Source: Devosia nitrariae | Lineage (GTDB): Bacteria > Pseudomonadota > Alphaproteobacteria > Rhizobiales > Devosiaceae | Length of the DNA stretch: 64,000 bases | Assembly (NCBI RefSeq): GCF_030160115.1 | Contig: NZ_BSNS01000022.1 | Span: 62,001 to 126,000 of the forward strand | Direction: 5' to 3' | In this document: in pieces, positions 54,189-62,694 of the stretch | Position numbering within the stretch: position 1 is the stretch's first letter | How the letters are laid out: each line of letters begins with the position of its first letter | Notes under the pieces: generated by a model | What the model was told of the DNA's origin: nothing | Seen by the model: the letters and a program-made list of their open reading frames with translations, nothing else | Database searches by the model: none | Position numbers and translations under genes: made by a program

Positions 54189-55210
54189 CCGGGATCGTCG
54201 ACAGCCCCGTTCCGCGCACCGATCAAGCCCGCGCCTGGACCGGCATGCCGCTGCTCCTTGCCGGCCTCGTCCTCGTCTTCATCTTCCATATTGCCGTGGG
54301 TGCCAAGGGCCTGCCGGTTGGCACCGTGTTCGACGCCCTGGTCTCCTACGACCCGACGGAGTTCAACCACGTCATCGTGCGCGACCTGCGTCTGCCGCGC
54401 GCCATGGTCGCCGTCGTCGTCGGCGCCTCGCTCTCGGTCGCCGGCGCGCTCATGCAAGGCGTGACCCGCAACCCTCTGGCGGACCCGGGCCTGCTCGGCC
54501 TCACCGCCGGCGCTTCCTTTGCGGTCGTCGTCGGCACGGCCTGGTTCGGCCTTTCCAGCACTATGTGGGTTCCCTGGGTCGCCTCCGGCGGGGCGCTCGC
54601 CGCTGCCCTCATCGTCTATCTCATCGCACGATGGGTTCCGGGTGGCGCGACGCCCTTGAGCCTCACCCTCGCTGGCGCCGCGATCAGCGCCTTCCTCGCC
54701 GCGTGCGTGTCCATCGCCCATCTTTTGAGCCAGGACACCTTCGAGAACCTGCGAGTTTGGCTCACCGGCTCGCTTGCCGGCCGCGACATCGGCATCCTTG
54801 CCGTCACCGGTCCGTGGATGGCGCTCGCCATGCTGCTGGCGCTCGCCCTTGCCCGGCAGGTGACAGTTCTTGCCATGGGTGACGAGGTGGCGCGGGGCCT
54901 CGGCGTCAAGACAGGCTTCCTCAAGGTACAACTGCTCCTGGCCGTCGTCGTCCTCACCGCCTGCTCGGTGGCGCTCGCCGGACCGCTGGGCTTCATCGGC
55001 CTCGTCATTCCCCACGTGGTGCGGCTCTATGTCGGCGCCGACTATCGCTGGATCGTCCCTTATTCCGCCCTCGCCGGCGCCGCCTACCTTCTTGCCATCG
55101 ATATCGTGGCGCGCATCGCCATTGCGCCGCAGGAGGTCTCGACCGGCATCATCACCGCAATGGTCGGCGCGCCGCTCTTCGTCCACCTGGTGCGCCGGAG
55201 AGCGCGATGA
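54185..55210 (+). CDS. Iron-siderophore ABC importer permease (FecCD family)
   Basis: A 341-residue permease with RDLRLPRAMVAVVVGASLSVAGALMQ, VTRNPLADPGLLGLTAGAS and AGPLGFIGLVIPHVVRLYVG. It overlaps its neighbours on both sides by four bases (ATGA), so the first three genes of the operon are translationally coupled. Confidence 0.93.
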   Translation: MTGIVDSPVPRTDQARAWTGMPLLLAGLVLVFIFHIAVGAKGLPVGTVFDALVSYDPTEFNHVIVRDLRLPRAMVAVVVGASLSVAGALMQGVTRNPLADPGLLGLTAGASFAVVVGTAWFGLSSTMWVPWVASGGALAAALIVYLIARWVPGGATPLSLTLAGAAISAFLAACVSIAHLLSQDTFENLRVWLTGSLAGRDIGILAVTGPWMALAMLLALALARQVTVLAMGDEVARGLGVKTGFLKVQLLLAVVVLTACSVALAGPLGFIGLVIPHVVRLYVGADYRWIVPYSALAGAAYLLAIDIVARIAIAPQEVSTGIITAMVGAPLFVHLVRRRAR

Positions 55211-56271
55211 CCGCTTTCACCGCGCCTCGCCACCTTGTCCTGCGTTCACCCGGCGAGCGCATTGCGCTGCGCCTGCCGGTGCGCGCGCTCGCGGCCCTCG
55301 GCCTTCTCGTACTGGCAATCGTCGCCCTCTCGGCGGTCAGTCTCGCGACTGGCAGCTACGGCGTGTCCCTCTCCGAACTCACCGAGACGCTGCGCGGCAT
55401 CAGCATCAGCCGGGCCATCGACAATGTCGTCTGGGAGTTTCGCTTGCCCCGCACCATCGCCGCAGCCCTCGTCGGCGCGATGATGGCGCTCTCGGGCGCC
55501 GCCTTGCAGACCGTCACCCGCAACGGGCTCGCCGATCCCTCCCTCGTCGGCGTCAGCCAGGGCGCCGCGCTTGCCGTCGTTGCCCTGACTGTGCTCTTTC
55601 CCGAACTCAGCCCAGCCTACCGGCCCTGGCTCGCCTTTGCCGGCTCGATTTGCGTTGCCGTTCTCATCCAGTGGCTCTCCCATACAAGAGAGGGTAGCAA
55701 CGCCATCCGCTTCATCCTGATGGGCATCGGCATTTCCGCCTTCATCTCTTCGATCACCTCGGCCTTGATGACCTATGGTGAGATCGACCGGGCCATGGCC
55801 GCGCTCTCCTGGCTCGCCGGCTCGATCAACGCCGCCTCCTGGCGCGACGTGTGGACGCTAGCCGGTTGGTCGACGGTGTTGCTGCCCGCAATGCTCATGA
55901 TGAGCCGCGCCATGGCGGCGTTGCGCATGGGCGAGGCCGCGGCCACCGGGCTCGGCGCGCCGGTGCACTGGATCCGGCCCGTACTCGTCGCCATCGCTGT
56001 CGGCTTTGCCGCCATCGCCACCTCGGTCGTCGGACCTCTCGGCTTCGTCGGTCTCATCGCCCCGCACGCCGCACGCCGCCTTGCCCATGCCGGCATGGGG
56101 CTCAACCTGCTGATCACCGCCCTTGTCGGCGCGCTGCTGGTCGGCGCCGCCGATCTTGCCGGGCGTGCGCTTTTTGCCCCCATCCAGATCCCGGCCGGGC
56201 TGCTGACCGCCGTTATCGGCGTGCCGGTCTTCATCGTGCTGCTCGCCCGCGCCAAGACCCAATCGTACTGA
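55207..56271 (+). CDS. Iron-siderophore ABC importer permease (FecCD family)
   Basis: A 354-residue permease with EFRLPRTIAAALVGAMMALSGAALQ, VTRNGLADPSLVGVSQGAA and VGPLGFVGLIAPHAARRL. It completes the channel with the preceding gene. The three binding-protein genes of this operon follow from 56283. Confidence 0.93.
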   Translation: MTAFTAPRHLVLRSPGERIALRLPVRALAALGLLVLAIVALSAVSLATGSYGVSLSELTETLRGISISRAIDNVVWEFRLPRTIAAALVGAMMALSGAALQTVTRNGLADPSLVGVSQGAALAVVALTVLFPELSPAYRPWLAFAGSICVAVLIQWLSHTREGSNAIRFILMGIGISAFISSITSALMTYGEIDRAMAALSWLAGSINAASWRDVWTLAGWSTVLLPAMLMMSRAMAALRMGEAAATGLGAPVHWIRPVLVAIAVGFAAIATSVVGPLGFVGLIAPHAARRLAHAGMGLNLLITALVGALLVGAADLAGRALFAPIQIPAGLLTAVIGVPVFIVLLARAKTQSY

Positions 56272-56282
56272 GAAACCGACCG

Positions 56283-57257
56283 ATGCACCGCCTGCTCGCA
56301 GCCCTCGCCCTCATCCTTGCAGCCTTCCTCCCGCCTGCTCTCGGTCAAGAGACCCGCAGCATCGCCGCCGCCAACGGCACGTTCGACATCCCAGTCTCCC
56401 CTCAGCGCATCGTGGCGCTCAACGACCAGATCCTCACGCTCCCGCTATATGAGCTCGGCGCGCCGGTGGTCGGCAGCGCCGGACGGCTAGCCGAGGACGG
56501 CAGCCACTACATGCGAGCGGGTATGGATACCCTCGGCATCGACTTCGCCAACACAAACATCGCCTTCGTCGGCCAGTTCAACGCCCTCGACGTCGAGGCG
56601 ATCGCCGCGCTCCAGCCCGACCTCATCATCGGCGGTACCTATACCGACCCCAATGTCGTCGATCAGCTGCAGTCGGTCGCCCCGACCCTCGTTATCGACA
56701 ATGCCACCCTCGGCCTGGTCGATACGCTCAAGACCCTTGCCGACATCACCGGCACCACAAGCAATTTCGAGCCGCGCTTCGAGCGTTATCTCGCCAATGT
56801 CGAGCGGCTGAAATCCTTCCTCGGCAGCGCCGGGGACATCTCGGTGACGCTCACCTTCATGTTTCCGGCGGGCGAAGAGCTGTGGGTCTACCGCGATAAT
56901 CTCGGCGCCATGACGCGGGTCGTCGCCGATGTCGGCTTCGCCCGGCCCGAGGCCGTTGCCGCGCTTCAGGAGACGCAGGCCTCGTTCAGCCGCGAGCTGA
57001 TCGAGGAGCTGAATGCCGACTTCATTTTCGGCTTCTATCGCCAGCAGCCGGACGCGACCCCACAAGCGATCAACGCCGCCTACGAGAAATTCGCCCCCGG
57101 CTGGTGCCAGGCGCTTTCCGCCTGCCGCAATGGGCAACTCGTCCTCCTGCCGGCTCCCGCCTTCGGCAGCACCATGACCTCGCTGGAGCTCGCGCTCGAA
57201 CTCGTCGAGGCACATATCGCCGCCCGTCCCTTCACTCCGTTCGACGAAGGCAAGTGA
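56283..57257 (+). CDS. Iron-siderophore ABC importer, binding protein 1
   Basis: A 324-residue binding protein starting MHRLLAALALILAAFLPPALG-QE. After the signal it runs ETRSIAAANGTFDIPVSPQRIVAL, then ALQPDLIIGGTYTD and QSVAPTLVIDN. It is related to the two binding proteins downstream (shared ETRS start, PQRI motif, TGVDF-like segment here as LGIDFANT) but is the most different. The start is 12 bases after the permease stop. Confidence 0.9.
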   Translation: MHRLLAALALILAAFLPPALGQETRSIAAANGTFDIPVSPQRIVALNDQILTLPLYELGAPVVGSAGRLAEDGSHYMRAGMDTLGIDFANTNIAFVGQFNALDVEAIAALQPDLIIGGTYTDPNVVDQLQSVAPTLVIDNATLGLVDTLKTLADITGTTSNFEPRFERYLANVERLKSFLGSAGDISVTLTFMFPAGEELWVYRDNLGAMTRVVADVGFARPEAVAALQETQASFSRELIEELNADFIFGFYRQQPDATPQAINAAYEKFAPGWCQALSACRNGQLVLLPAPAFGSTMTSLELALELVEAHIAARPFTPFDEGK

Positions 57258-58162
57258 TGGCCGGTCACGTCTTCTGCCGCGATCTTTGCCTCGAGCGGGG
57301 CGAGCCCCTCCCCGGCACCGGCAACCTCGCCGAACGTGTGCTGCTCCTCGCCTGGCCGCGCGGCAAATGGCGCGTGCCGCGCTTCGAGTCGGTCGGCATG
57401 GACGAGCCGTTGCGCGAGGCAGTGCGGCTGGCGATGAAAGCCGGTATCCACGTCGCCCTCGTCGACCGTGTCGGCGAAAGCGATGCCTTGCCTAGCCTTC
57501 AGGCTGACGGGATCGCTGCCGACTTCCCCGACCAGCAGGCGCTGGCGCAGGCGATTTCCCACTTCACCGCCGGCGAGATGTTCGAGGGTCGTGCCGACCC
57601 GCGTACGGTCGTCCTCTGCTGCACCGACAGCCGGCGCGACGCCTGCTGCGCCCGCTATGGCTTTGCAACCTTCAAGACGCTGAAGGCGGCGGCCGACCCT
57701 GGCCGTTTCAACCTCTTGCAGGCAACCCATGTCGGCGGCTGCCGCTTCGCCGCCTCGCTCGTCGTCTTGCCGCAGCGCCAGCGTTATGGGCGCGTTGCTC
57801 CCGAGGAGGCGGACGAATTCCTCGCCACCCTCGCGCGCGGCGACATCTATCTCCCCGCCTATCGTGGTCGCCCGGGACTGCCACAGACCGCGCAGGTCGC
57901 CGAACACGCCGCCATGGCGTGGGCGCAGGCCCACGGCCTTCCCCAGGCAAGCGTCAGCCTGCCCGACATCGCCTGGCCCGACGACGAGGCGGCCGGCGCC
58001 GAGTTCGCTGTGACCGTCACTGCCGCGGGCACGCCTCTCAGCATGCGCCTCGGAGCAGAGGCAATCCCGGTCCATGGCCGCTGCGACGCACTCGCGGCCG
58101 GCAAAGAACCGGAAATCACCGCGCGCTGGCGGGTCACAGCCTTCGCCGCGCAGAGCCGATGA
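57257..58162 (+). CDS. Sucrase/ferredoxin-like (thioredoxin-fold 2Fe-2S) protein
   Basis: A 301-residue protein of the Suc_Fer-like family, thioredoxin-fold ferredoxins. Features are the N-terminal CRDLCLERGEPLPGTG (Cys7, Cys11), LLLAWPRGKW, the cysteine-rich CCTDSRRDACCARYG (Cys121, 122, 130, 131) and ATHVGGCRFAASLVVLP, matching the family pattern of Cys and His around a 2Fe-2S cluster. Start ATG overlaps the previous stop by one base. Its position inside a siderophore import operon suggests that it reduces ferric siderophore in the cytoplasm and so releases iron, in the way FhuF or other iron-sulfur reductases do; this role is inferred. Confidence 0.85.
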   Translation: MAGHVFCRDLCLERGEPLPGTGNLAERVLLLAWPRGKWRVPRFESVGMDEPLREAVRLAMKAGIHVALVDRVGESDALPSLQADGIAADFPDQQALAQAISHFTAGEMFEGRADPRTVVLCCTDSRRDACCARYGFATFKTLKAAADPGRFNLLQATHVGGCRFAASLVVLPQRQRYGRVAPEEADEFLATLARGDIYLPAYRGRPGLPQTAQVAEHAAMAWAQAHGLPQASVSLPDIAWPDDEAAGAEFAVTVTAAGTPLSMRLGAEAIPVHGRCDALAAGKEPEITARWRVTAFAAQSR

Positions 58163-58185
58163 CGTCCGAGAAAGGAACCTAACCA

Positions 58186-59133
58186 ATGCGCATCCTGTCC
58201 CGCCTTGCCGCTGCGGCGCTGGCCCTGCTCGCCGCCCTGCCCGCGCTCGCTGATGAGACCCGCAGCTTTATCGACGACGCCGGCCGCACCGTCGAGATTC
58301 CCGCCGATCCTCAGCGCATCGCCTCGCTTCACGACCTCTTCTTTTCCGTGCCGCTGATCGAGCTCGGTGTGCTGCCTGTCGGCAGCCATGGCCGCGCAGG
58401 GGACGACGGGGCGACCTTCATGCGCTCTTCCAAGATGATGACCGGCGTCGATTTCGACACCGCCGACGTCGCCTTCCTCGGCACGGGGACCGAGATCTAC
58501 CCGGAAGCCGTCGCCGAAATCGAACCGGATCTCATCATCCTCTCGACTAACCAGGACCCCGAGCTCTTCGCCCATATTGCCCCGGCGATCCTCCTGGACT
58601 TCAACCGCAGCGACAAGTTCGAACTCTATGAGCGTCTGGCCGAGATCACCGGCAGAGAGGACCGACTGGCCCTGCTCGAGGCGCGGTACGAACAGCAGAT
58701 CGGCCAGTTGCGCAGCCTCGTCGACACCGCCAACGTGTCGGTCAACGTTATCGCCGCCGTCGAGGGTCAGGTACGCTCCTACAGCCATTTCGCGGCTCTC
58801 GGGCGCGTACTGCGCGATGCTGGCTTTGCCATGCCCGATGCCGTGGCCAACGTCGATTACGGCCAGTACGCCGATTTCAGCCCCGAACTGCTGCCGCAGA
58901 TGGATGCTGACCTCGTCTTCGTCACCTATCGCGCGGAGTTCGGCGAGACACCCGCGGACGCTTACGGACAGCTCGAAGCGCTCGTCCCCGGCTATTGTGC
59001 GTTCCTCACCGCCTGCCAGAACGGCCGGCTGATCGCCATTCCGCGCGACGAGACATTCGTCTCCTCCTACGGCGCCCTCGGCATGCTCGCCTATACCGTG
59101 CTCGGCCTCACCACGCCGCCGGCCGGCCAATAG
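58186..59133 (+). CDS. Iron-siderophore ABC importer, binding protein 2
   Basis: A 315-residue binding protein with signal MRILSRLAAAALALLAALPALA-DE and mature start ETRSFIDDAGRTVEIPADPQ. It shares long stretches with binding protein 3 (RIASL, VPLIELGV, TGVDFD, EITGREDRLALL, GRVLRDAGF), so the two come from a tandem duplication. It has AEIEPDLIILSTNQDP and ends with a Cys pair (GYCAFLTACQNGRL) also present in the other two. It is 23 bases after the ferredoxin-like gene. Confidence 0.9.
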   Translation: MRILSRLAAAALALLAALPALADETRSFIDDAGRTVEIPADPQRIASLHDLFFSVPLIELGVLPVGSHGRAGDDGATFMRSSKMMTGVDFDTADVAFLGTGTEIYPEAVAEIEPDLIILSTNQDPELFAHIAPAILLDFNRSDKFELYERLAEITGREDRLALLEARYEQQIGQLRSLVDTANVSVNVIAAVEGQVRSYSHFAALGRVLRDAGFAMPDAVANVDYGQYADFSPELLPQMDADLVFVTYRAEFGETPADAYGQLEALVPGYCAFLTACQNGRLIAIPRDETFVSSYGALGMLAYTVLGLTTPPAGQ

Positions 59134-59160
59134 TTCCCTTTCCGGAAAAGGACCCCTCCG

Positions 59161-60121
59161 ATGAAGATCGCCCGTCTGTTTGTCGCCGCCATCAGCGCGC
59201 TTCTTGTCCCAGCCGCCTTTGCTCAGGAGACGCGCAGCTTCACCGATGATCTCGGCCGCACTGTGGAAATCCCGGTCGCGCCGCAGCGCATTGCCTCGCT
59301 CCAGGATCTCGCCCTCACCGTGCCGCTCATCGAACTCGGCGTGATGCCCATCGCCAACCACGGCCGCACTACCCCGGAGGGCGAGGGCTTCATTCGCGCC
59401 AGCAGGGTGTTGACCGGGGTCGACTTCGACAATTCCGATATCGAGTTCCTCGGCAACCTGCCGGTCGATGTCGAGGCGGTCGCGGCCGCCGAGCCCGACC
59501 TCATCATCACCACGCCGTGGCAGACCGCGCCGGTCGAGCAGCTCGAAGCGATCGCCCCGACCATCGTCCTCGATGACGAGGCACGCGGCGATTTCGAGAT
59601 CTATGATGTCCTTGCCGAGATCACCGGGACGCAGGACCGTCTGGCCGTGCTCAAGGACCGCTATGCCGGCCAGGTCGAACAGATCAGGCGCCTGATCGAC
59701 ACCGGCGACATCTCCGTCAATGTCATCCAGGGCGTCGACGGGCAGGTGCTGAGCTGGCACACCTATGGTGCGCTCGGCAAAGTGCTGCGCGATTCAGGCT
59801 TCACCTTTCCCGAGCGGGTCGAGGCGATCCCCCGAGGGTGAGTTCGAGCGCATGAGCGCCGAGACCCTGCCCGAGCTCGACGCCGACTTCCTCTTCGTCA
59901 CCTACCGCACCGACACGCTCGAGACCCCGGCCGACGCCATCGGACATCTCGAGGCGGTCATGCCCAATTTCTGCAAGTTCCTCCACGCCTGCCGGACGAA
60001 CCAGATGATCGTCATGCCGCGCGAACAGGCTTCCGCCTCCTCCTATTACGGCCTCGGGGTCTTGAGCTACACGGTGATCTCGCACATCTCCGGCCGCCGC
60101 TTCGAGTCCAAGGCGGAATAG
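59161..60121 (+). pseudogene. Iron-siderophore ABC importer, binding protein 3, frameshifted
   Basis: A tandem paralogue of binding protein 2 with signal MKIARLFVAAISALLVPAAFA-QE. The first frame ends at 59841 after VEAIPRG, while the continuation EGEFERMSAETLPELDADFLFVTYR, easily aligned with its paralogue (split here across the family motif), follows in the next frame up to 60121. The cause is a run of five C at 59829-59833; with four C the protein would read through as ...VEAIP-EGEFERM... and be about 319 residues. Either the gene is recently broken or this is a base-calling error in the C run. The rest of the reading frame is undamaged, so the event, if real, is recent. Confidence 0.85.
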
Positions 60122-60125
60122 GGCA

Positions 60126-61100
60126 CTAATCGCCGAGTTCGTCGGCAATGTGGGTGGCGACGATCTCGTCGAAGTCGCGGTCCGCGGTAAAGCCGAGCGC
60201 TGTCGCGCGCTCGGCTTTGAATGTCTGCGGCCAGCCGGCAACGATCCGCGCGATCGTCTCGTCCGGCTCCCGCCGGATCAGCGCCACCGCCTTGTCGCCG
60301 GCCGCCCGGCGCAGCGCCTCGATCTCCTCGGCGACGGTTGCGGCAACGCCGGGCATGGTGAGGCTCCGCCGCGCGCCCAGTGATGACGTCTCCATCGCCG
60401 CCGCGTGCAGCAGGAACCCGACCGCGGCCCGGGGGCTGGCGAACCAGTGCCTGACCGTATCGGCGACCGGCAGCACCGCCTCTTCGCCCATCAGCGGCTC
60501 GCGGATGATGCCCGAGAAAAAGCCCGAGGCTGCCTTGTTGGGCTTGTCCGGGCGGATGGCGATGGTCGGCAGGCGGATGCCGACGCCGTCGAGGAAGCCG
60601 CGGCGCGAATAGTCGGCCAGCAGCAGTTCGCCGACAGCCTTCTGCGTGCCGTAGCTGGTCAACGGCGTCAGGTGGAATTCGTCGCCAATCTCTTCCGGGA
60701 ACGGCGCGCCGAACACCGCGATCGAGGAGGTGAAGACAAGGCGAGGCACGTACCCATCCTCGATATGCGCCCGGCGGATCGCCTCGAGGAGGAATCGCGT
60801 GCCGTCGAGATTGATCGTATAGCCCTTGTCGAAATCGGCCTCTGCCTCGCCCGAAACGATCGCCGCCAGGTGGAAGATGAGGTTCGGGCGGCCGGCGATA
60901 AGGCTTTCGGCGACGCCCGGCCGCGACAGGTCTGCAGCGATTGTATCTGCCGGGATCGGCCCTTCGGTCGCCGACGGCGCTACCACGTCGGCGAGCACCA
61001 GGTCCGATACCGGCGTGCCGCCGATAGCCTCGTCAGCTGCAATCCGCGCCGTCAGCTTGCGCCCGATCATACCGGCTGCGCCGATCACCAGAACTTTCAT
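60126..61100 (-). CDS. denD: D-erythronate dehydrogenase-like NAD-dependent epimerase/dehydratase family protein
   Basis: A 324-residue extended-SDR protein with GAAGMIGRKL (NAD binding), FHLAAIVSGEAEADFDKGYTIN, FTSSIAVFG, the catalytic YGTQK (YxxxK) and IRLPTIAIRPDKPNKAASGFFSGIIREPL, which closely resembles DenD, the enzyme that oxidises D-erythronate to 2-keto-D-erythronate in four-carbon acid-sugar catabolism. Ribosome site GGGAGGAC precedes the ATG. The usual partners (a kinase and a decarboxylase of the pathway) are not in this window, so the role in erythronate use is by similarity. It is convergent with the iron operon, five bases from its end. Confidence 0.85.
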   Translation of the reverse strand: MKVLVIGAAGMIGRKLTARIAADEAIGGTPVSDLVLADVVAPSATEGPIPADTIAADLSRPGVAESLIAGRPNLIFHLAAIVSGEAEADFDKGYTINLDGTRFLLEAIRRAHIEDGYVPRLVFTSSIAVFGAPFPEEIGDEFHLTPLTSYGTQKAVGELLLADYSRRGFLDGVGIRLPTIAIRPDKPNKAASGFFSGIIREPLMGEEAVLPVADTVRHWFASPRAAVGFLLHAAAMETSSLGARRSLTMPGVAATVAEEIEALRRAAGDKAVALIRREPDETIARIVAGWPQTFKAERATALGFTADRDFDEIVATHIADELGD

Positions 61101-61146
61101 TGCCTGTCCTCCCTGCTGGCCTATCCGCCAGTCTATTCACGTTCGC

Positions 61147-61176
61147 GCAAAAGAGAACGGCGCCCGTGGGCGCCGT
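61147..61176 (-). terminator. Rho-independent terminator of outer-membrane protein gene
   Basis: A perfect 9-base-pair stem (ACGGCGCCC / GGGCGCCGT, 61157-61176) with a two-base centre; on the minus strand it is followed by TCTCTTTTG. It lies 34 bases after the stop of the outer-membrane protein gene and separates it from denD. Confidence 0.75.
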
Positions 61177-61209
61177 CGTCGATCGTGACAATCCGGCGTT
61201 CTGTCGGGG

Positions 61210-61980
61210 TCAGTTGAAGCGGTAACGGACGGTGCCGCGGACTTCGTGGACCCAGGCGTCCGAAACCGAGAAGCCTTGAGGAGCCGCCGCCTCGTTGGCG
61301 ATTTCGGCGATATAGAGGGCACGATAGCCGAGATCGGCGGTGAAGGCACCGAAGTCGTACCCGAGGCCGACCATGCCAGCCGCCGCAAAGCTGGTATTAT
61401 TGCCGCTATCGATGGGATTGCCGGCCGGAGCGTCGACATCGACCTCGTTGAAGGCAACGCCCGCGCCGGCGCCTACATAAGCGAAGGGGCCGCCCGCGGC
61501 CGAATAGCCGCCGTAGCCATAAGCATCCGAGAAGCTGAAGTCATAGTAGACGTTGGCCAAAACCACCGTCGAGCGCAGGTTGAGCGAGTATTCGCCCGGA
61601 AAGTCGGAGGTCGGTCCCTTGGTGATCGAGGCACCCTCATTGGAAAGGTAATCGACCGTCGCGTCGACCCGCAGGCCTGTGCCCGTCTCGAAACCGAGAC
61701 CGGCGCCCACGCTATAGCCGTAGCCGACTTCGTCCACGTCCCAGGTCCGCTCGACGAACGCACCGCAGGGTTCGCAGCCAAAGGCGGTCACTTCCTTGGC
61801 CCAAAGTACGTTCCCGGCGGCGCTGCCGCGCAGGTAGAACGCGCCCTGCAGACCGTAGTCGACCGGGGGAAGTTCGGGAATTTCGATGACCGGCGGATAG
61901 ACCGGAATGTCGGCCGCCTGGACGGGGGCAGCGATCAGGGCGGCTCCTGCCACCATGATCGCGGCGATGAGCTTGCGCAT
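61210..61980 (-). CDS. Outer-membrane beta-barrel protein (Omp25/31-like)
   Basis: A 256-residue protein starting MRKLIAAIMVAGAALIAAPVQA-AD at 61980 (GAAGGATCG ribosome site); the longer frame upstream covers the promoter. The mature part has alternating aromatic and polar residues (YSVGAGLGFETGTGLRVDATVDYL, NVYYDFSF) and ends with HEVRGTVRYRFN, a beta-strand end fitting outer-membrane insertion although the last residue is Asn after Phe. One Cys pair (FGCEPCGAF) may form a disulfide. Similar proteins are abundant surface proteins in Hyphomicrobiales. A CtrA-type box lies upstream. Confidence 0.88.
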   Translation of the reverse strand: MRKLIAAIMVAGAALIAAPVQAADIPVYPPVIEIPELPPVDYGLQGAFYLRGSAAGNVLWAKEVTAFGCEPCGAFVERTWDVDEVGYGYSVGAGLGFETGTGLRVDATVDYLSNEGASITKGPTSDFPGEYSLNLRSTVVLANVYYDFSFSDAYGYGGYSAAGGPFAYVGAGAGVAFNEVDVDAPAGNPIDSGNNTSFAAAGMVGLGYDFGAFTADLGYRALYIAEIANEAAAPQGFSVSDAWVHEVRGTVRYRFN

Positions 61981-62042
61981 GTCACGATCCTTCAATATTG
62001 CCAAAAAGGCAGTGGAATCGCGAACAATATCGAGCAATTTCC

Positions 62043-62058
62043 TTAAACGACGCTTAAC
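62043..62058. promoter_or_regulatory. CtrA-type box upstream of outer-membrane protein gene
   Basis: TTAA-N7-TTAAC fits the known full-length CtrA recognition sequence exactly. Another TTAAC follows at 62067-62071, and a CTAACG after that, so half-sites are clustered. It lies 63-78 bases upstream of the outer-membrane protein start, a normal distance for activation or repression by the alphaproteobacterial cell-cycle regulator CtrA. The rest of the 240-base divergent gap shows no gene. Confidence 0.55.
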
Positions 62059-62220
62059 CACGCCACTTAACCCTAACGAGCGGCAAAGTTATCGGTAAAG
62101 ATCGCCTACGCCGCAGGTTTCAACGGAGCGGTACTTCATAAATTTGTTCTCGGCGGGAACGAAAGCTCTCTCCCAGGCTTAGTCGGAAACCGGCGTCAGG
62201 CGCCGGAATGGGAGGAGCAA

Positions 62221-62598
62221 ATGATCAGCACCAAAGCCGCTATGGCAACGGTTGCCGTCGCCGATTTTGAGCGTGCGCGCGACTTCTACGAGAAGACGCT
62301 GGAACTGAAACCCACGGGGACCGAGACCCGGGATGCGGCGACCTACGCCACCGGCGGCACGCCGCTCTTCGTCTACCAGTCTCAATATGCCGGCACCAAC
62401 CAGGCAACGACCGTGAGCTGGGATGTCGGGGGCGACATCAAGCCTGTTCTGGACCATCTGCGCGCCAAAGGCGTCACGTTCGAGCATTACGATTTTCCCG
62501 GCGTCTCACGCGACGGCGACATTCACGACATGGAAGGCTTCAAGCTCGCCTGGTTCAAGGATCCGGACGGCAACATCCATGCGCTGATGGGCAGCTAA
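62221..62598 (+). CDS. VOC-family (glyoxalase/bleomycin resistance-like) protein
   Basis: A 125-residue vicinal-oxygen-chelate fold protein with the two-beta-alpha-beta-beta-beta layout: ATVAVADFERARDFYEKTLEL at the start, then TPLFVYQSQYAG, VTFEHYDFPG and FKDPDGNIHALMGS at the end. Such small proteins bind metals and may act as dioxygenases, glyoxalases or resistance proteins; the substrate is not predictable. GGGAGGAG precedes the ATG. It is divergent from the outer-membrane protein gene and convergent with glmM. Confidence 0.9.
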   Translation: MISTKAAMATVAVADFERARDFYEKTLELKPTGTETRDAATYATGGTPLFVYQSQYAGTNQATTVSWDVGGDIKPVLDHLRAKGVTFEHYDFPGVSRDGDIHDMEGFKLAWFKDPDGNIHALMGS

Positions 62599-62694
62599 GG
62601 CGGCCAGCAGCCTCGGACGTTCCAGGACGGCGATGCGCTCCAGGTGTGTTGGGATTCAGGTCAGGCAGAGGCGAAAATGGCCGTTTTCGAGACC

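Noticed and set aside
57859-59760. Minus-strand open frame of 633 codons opposite two binding-protein genes
   Set aside because: Antisense shadow across two genes and an intergenic gap; no domain seen.
62672-62689. Bidirectional terminator between VOC and glmM genes
   Set aside because: The stem CGAAAA / TTTTCG is short and AT-rich; I mention it under glmM but do not list it.
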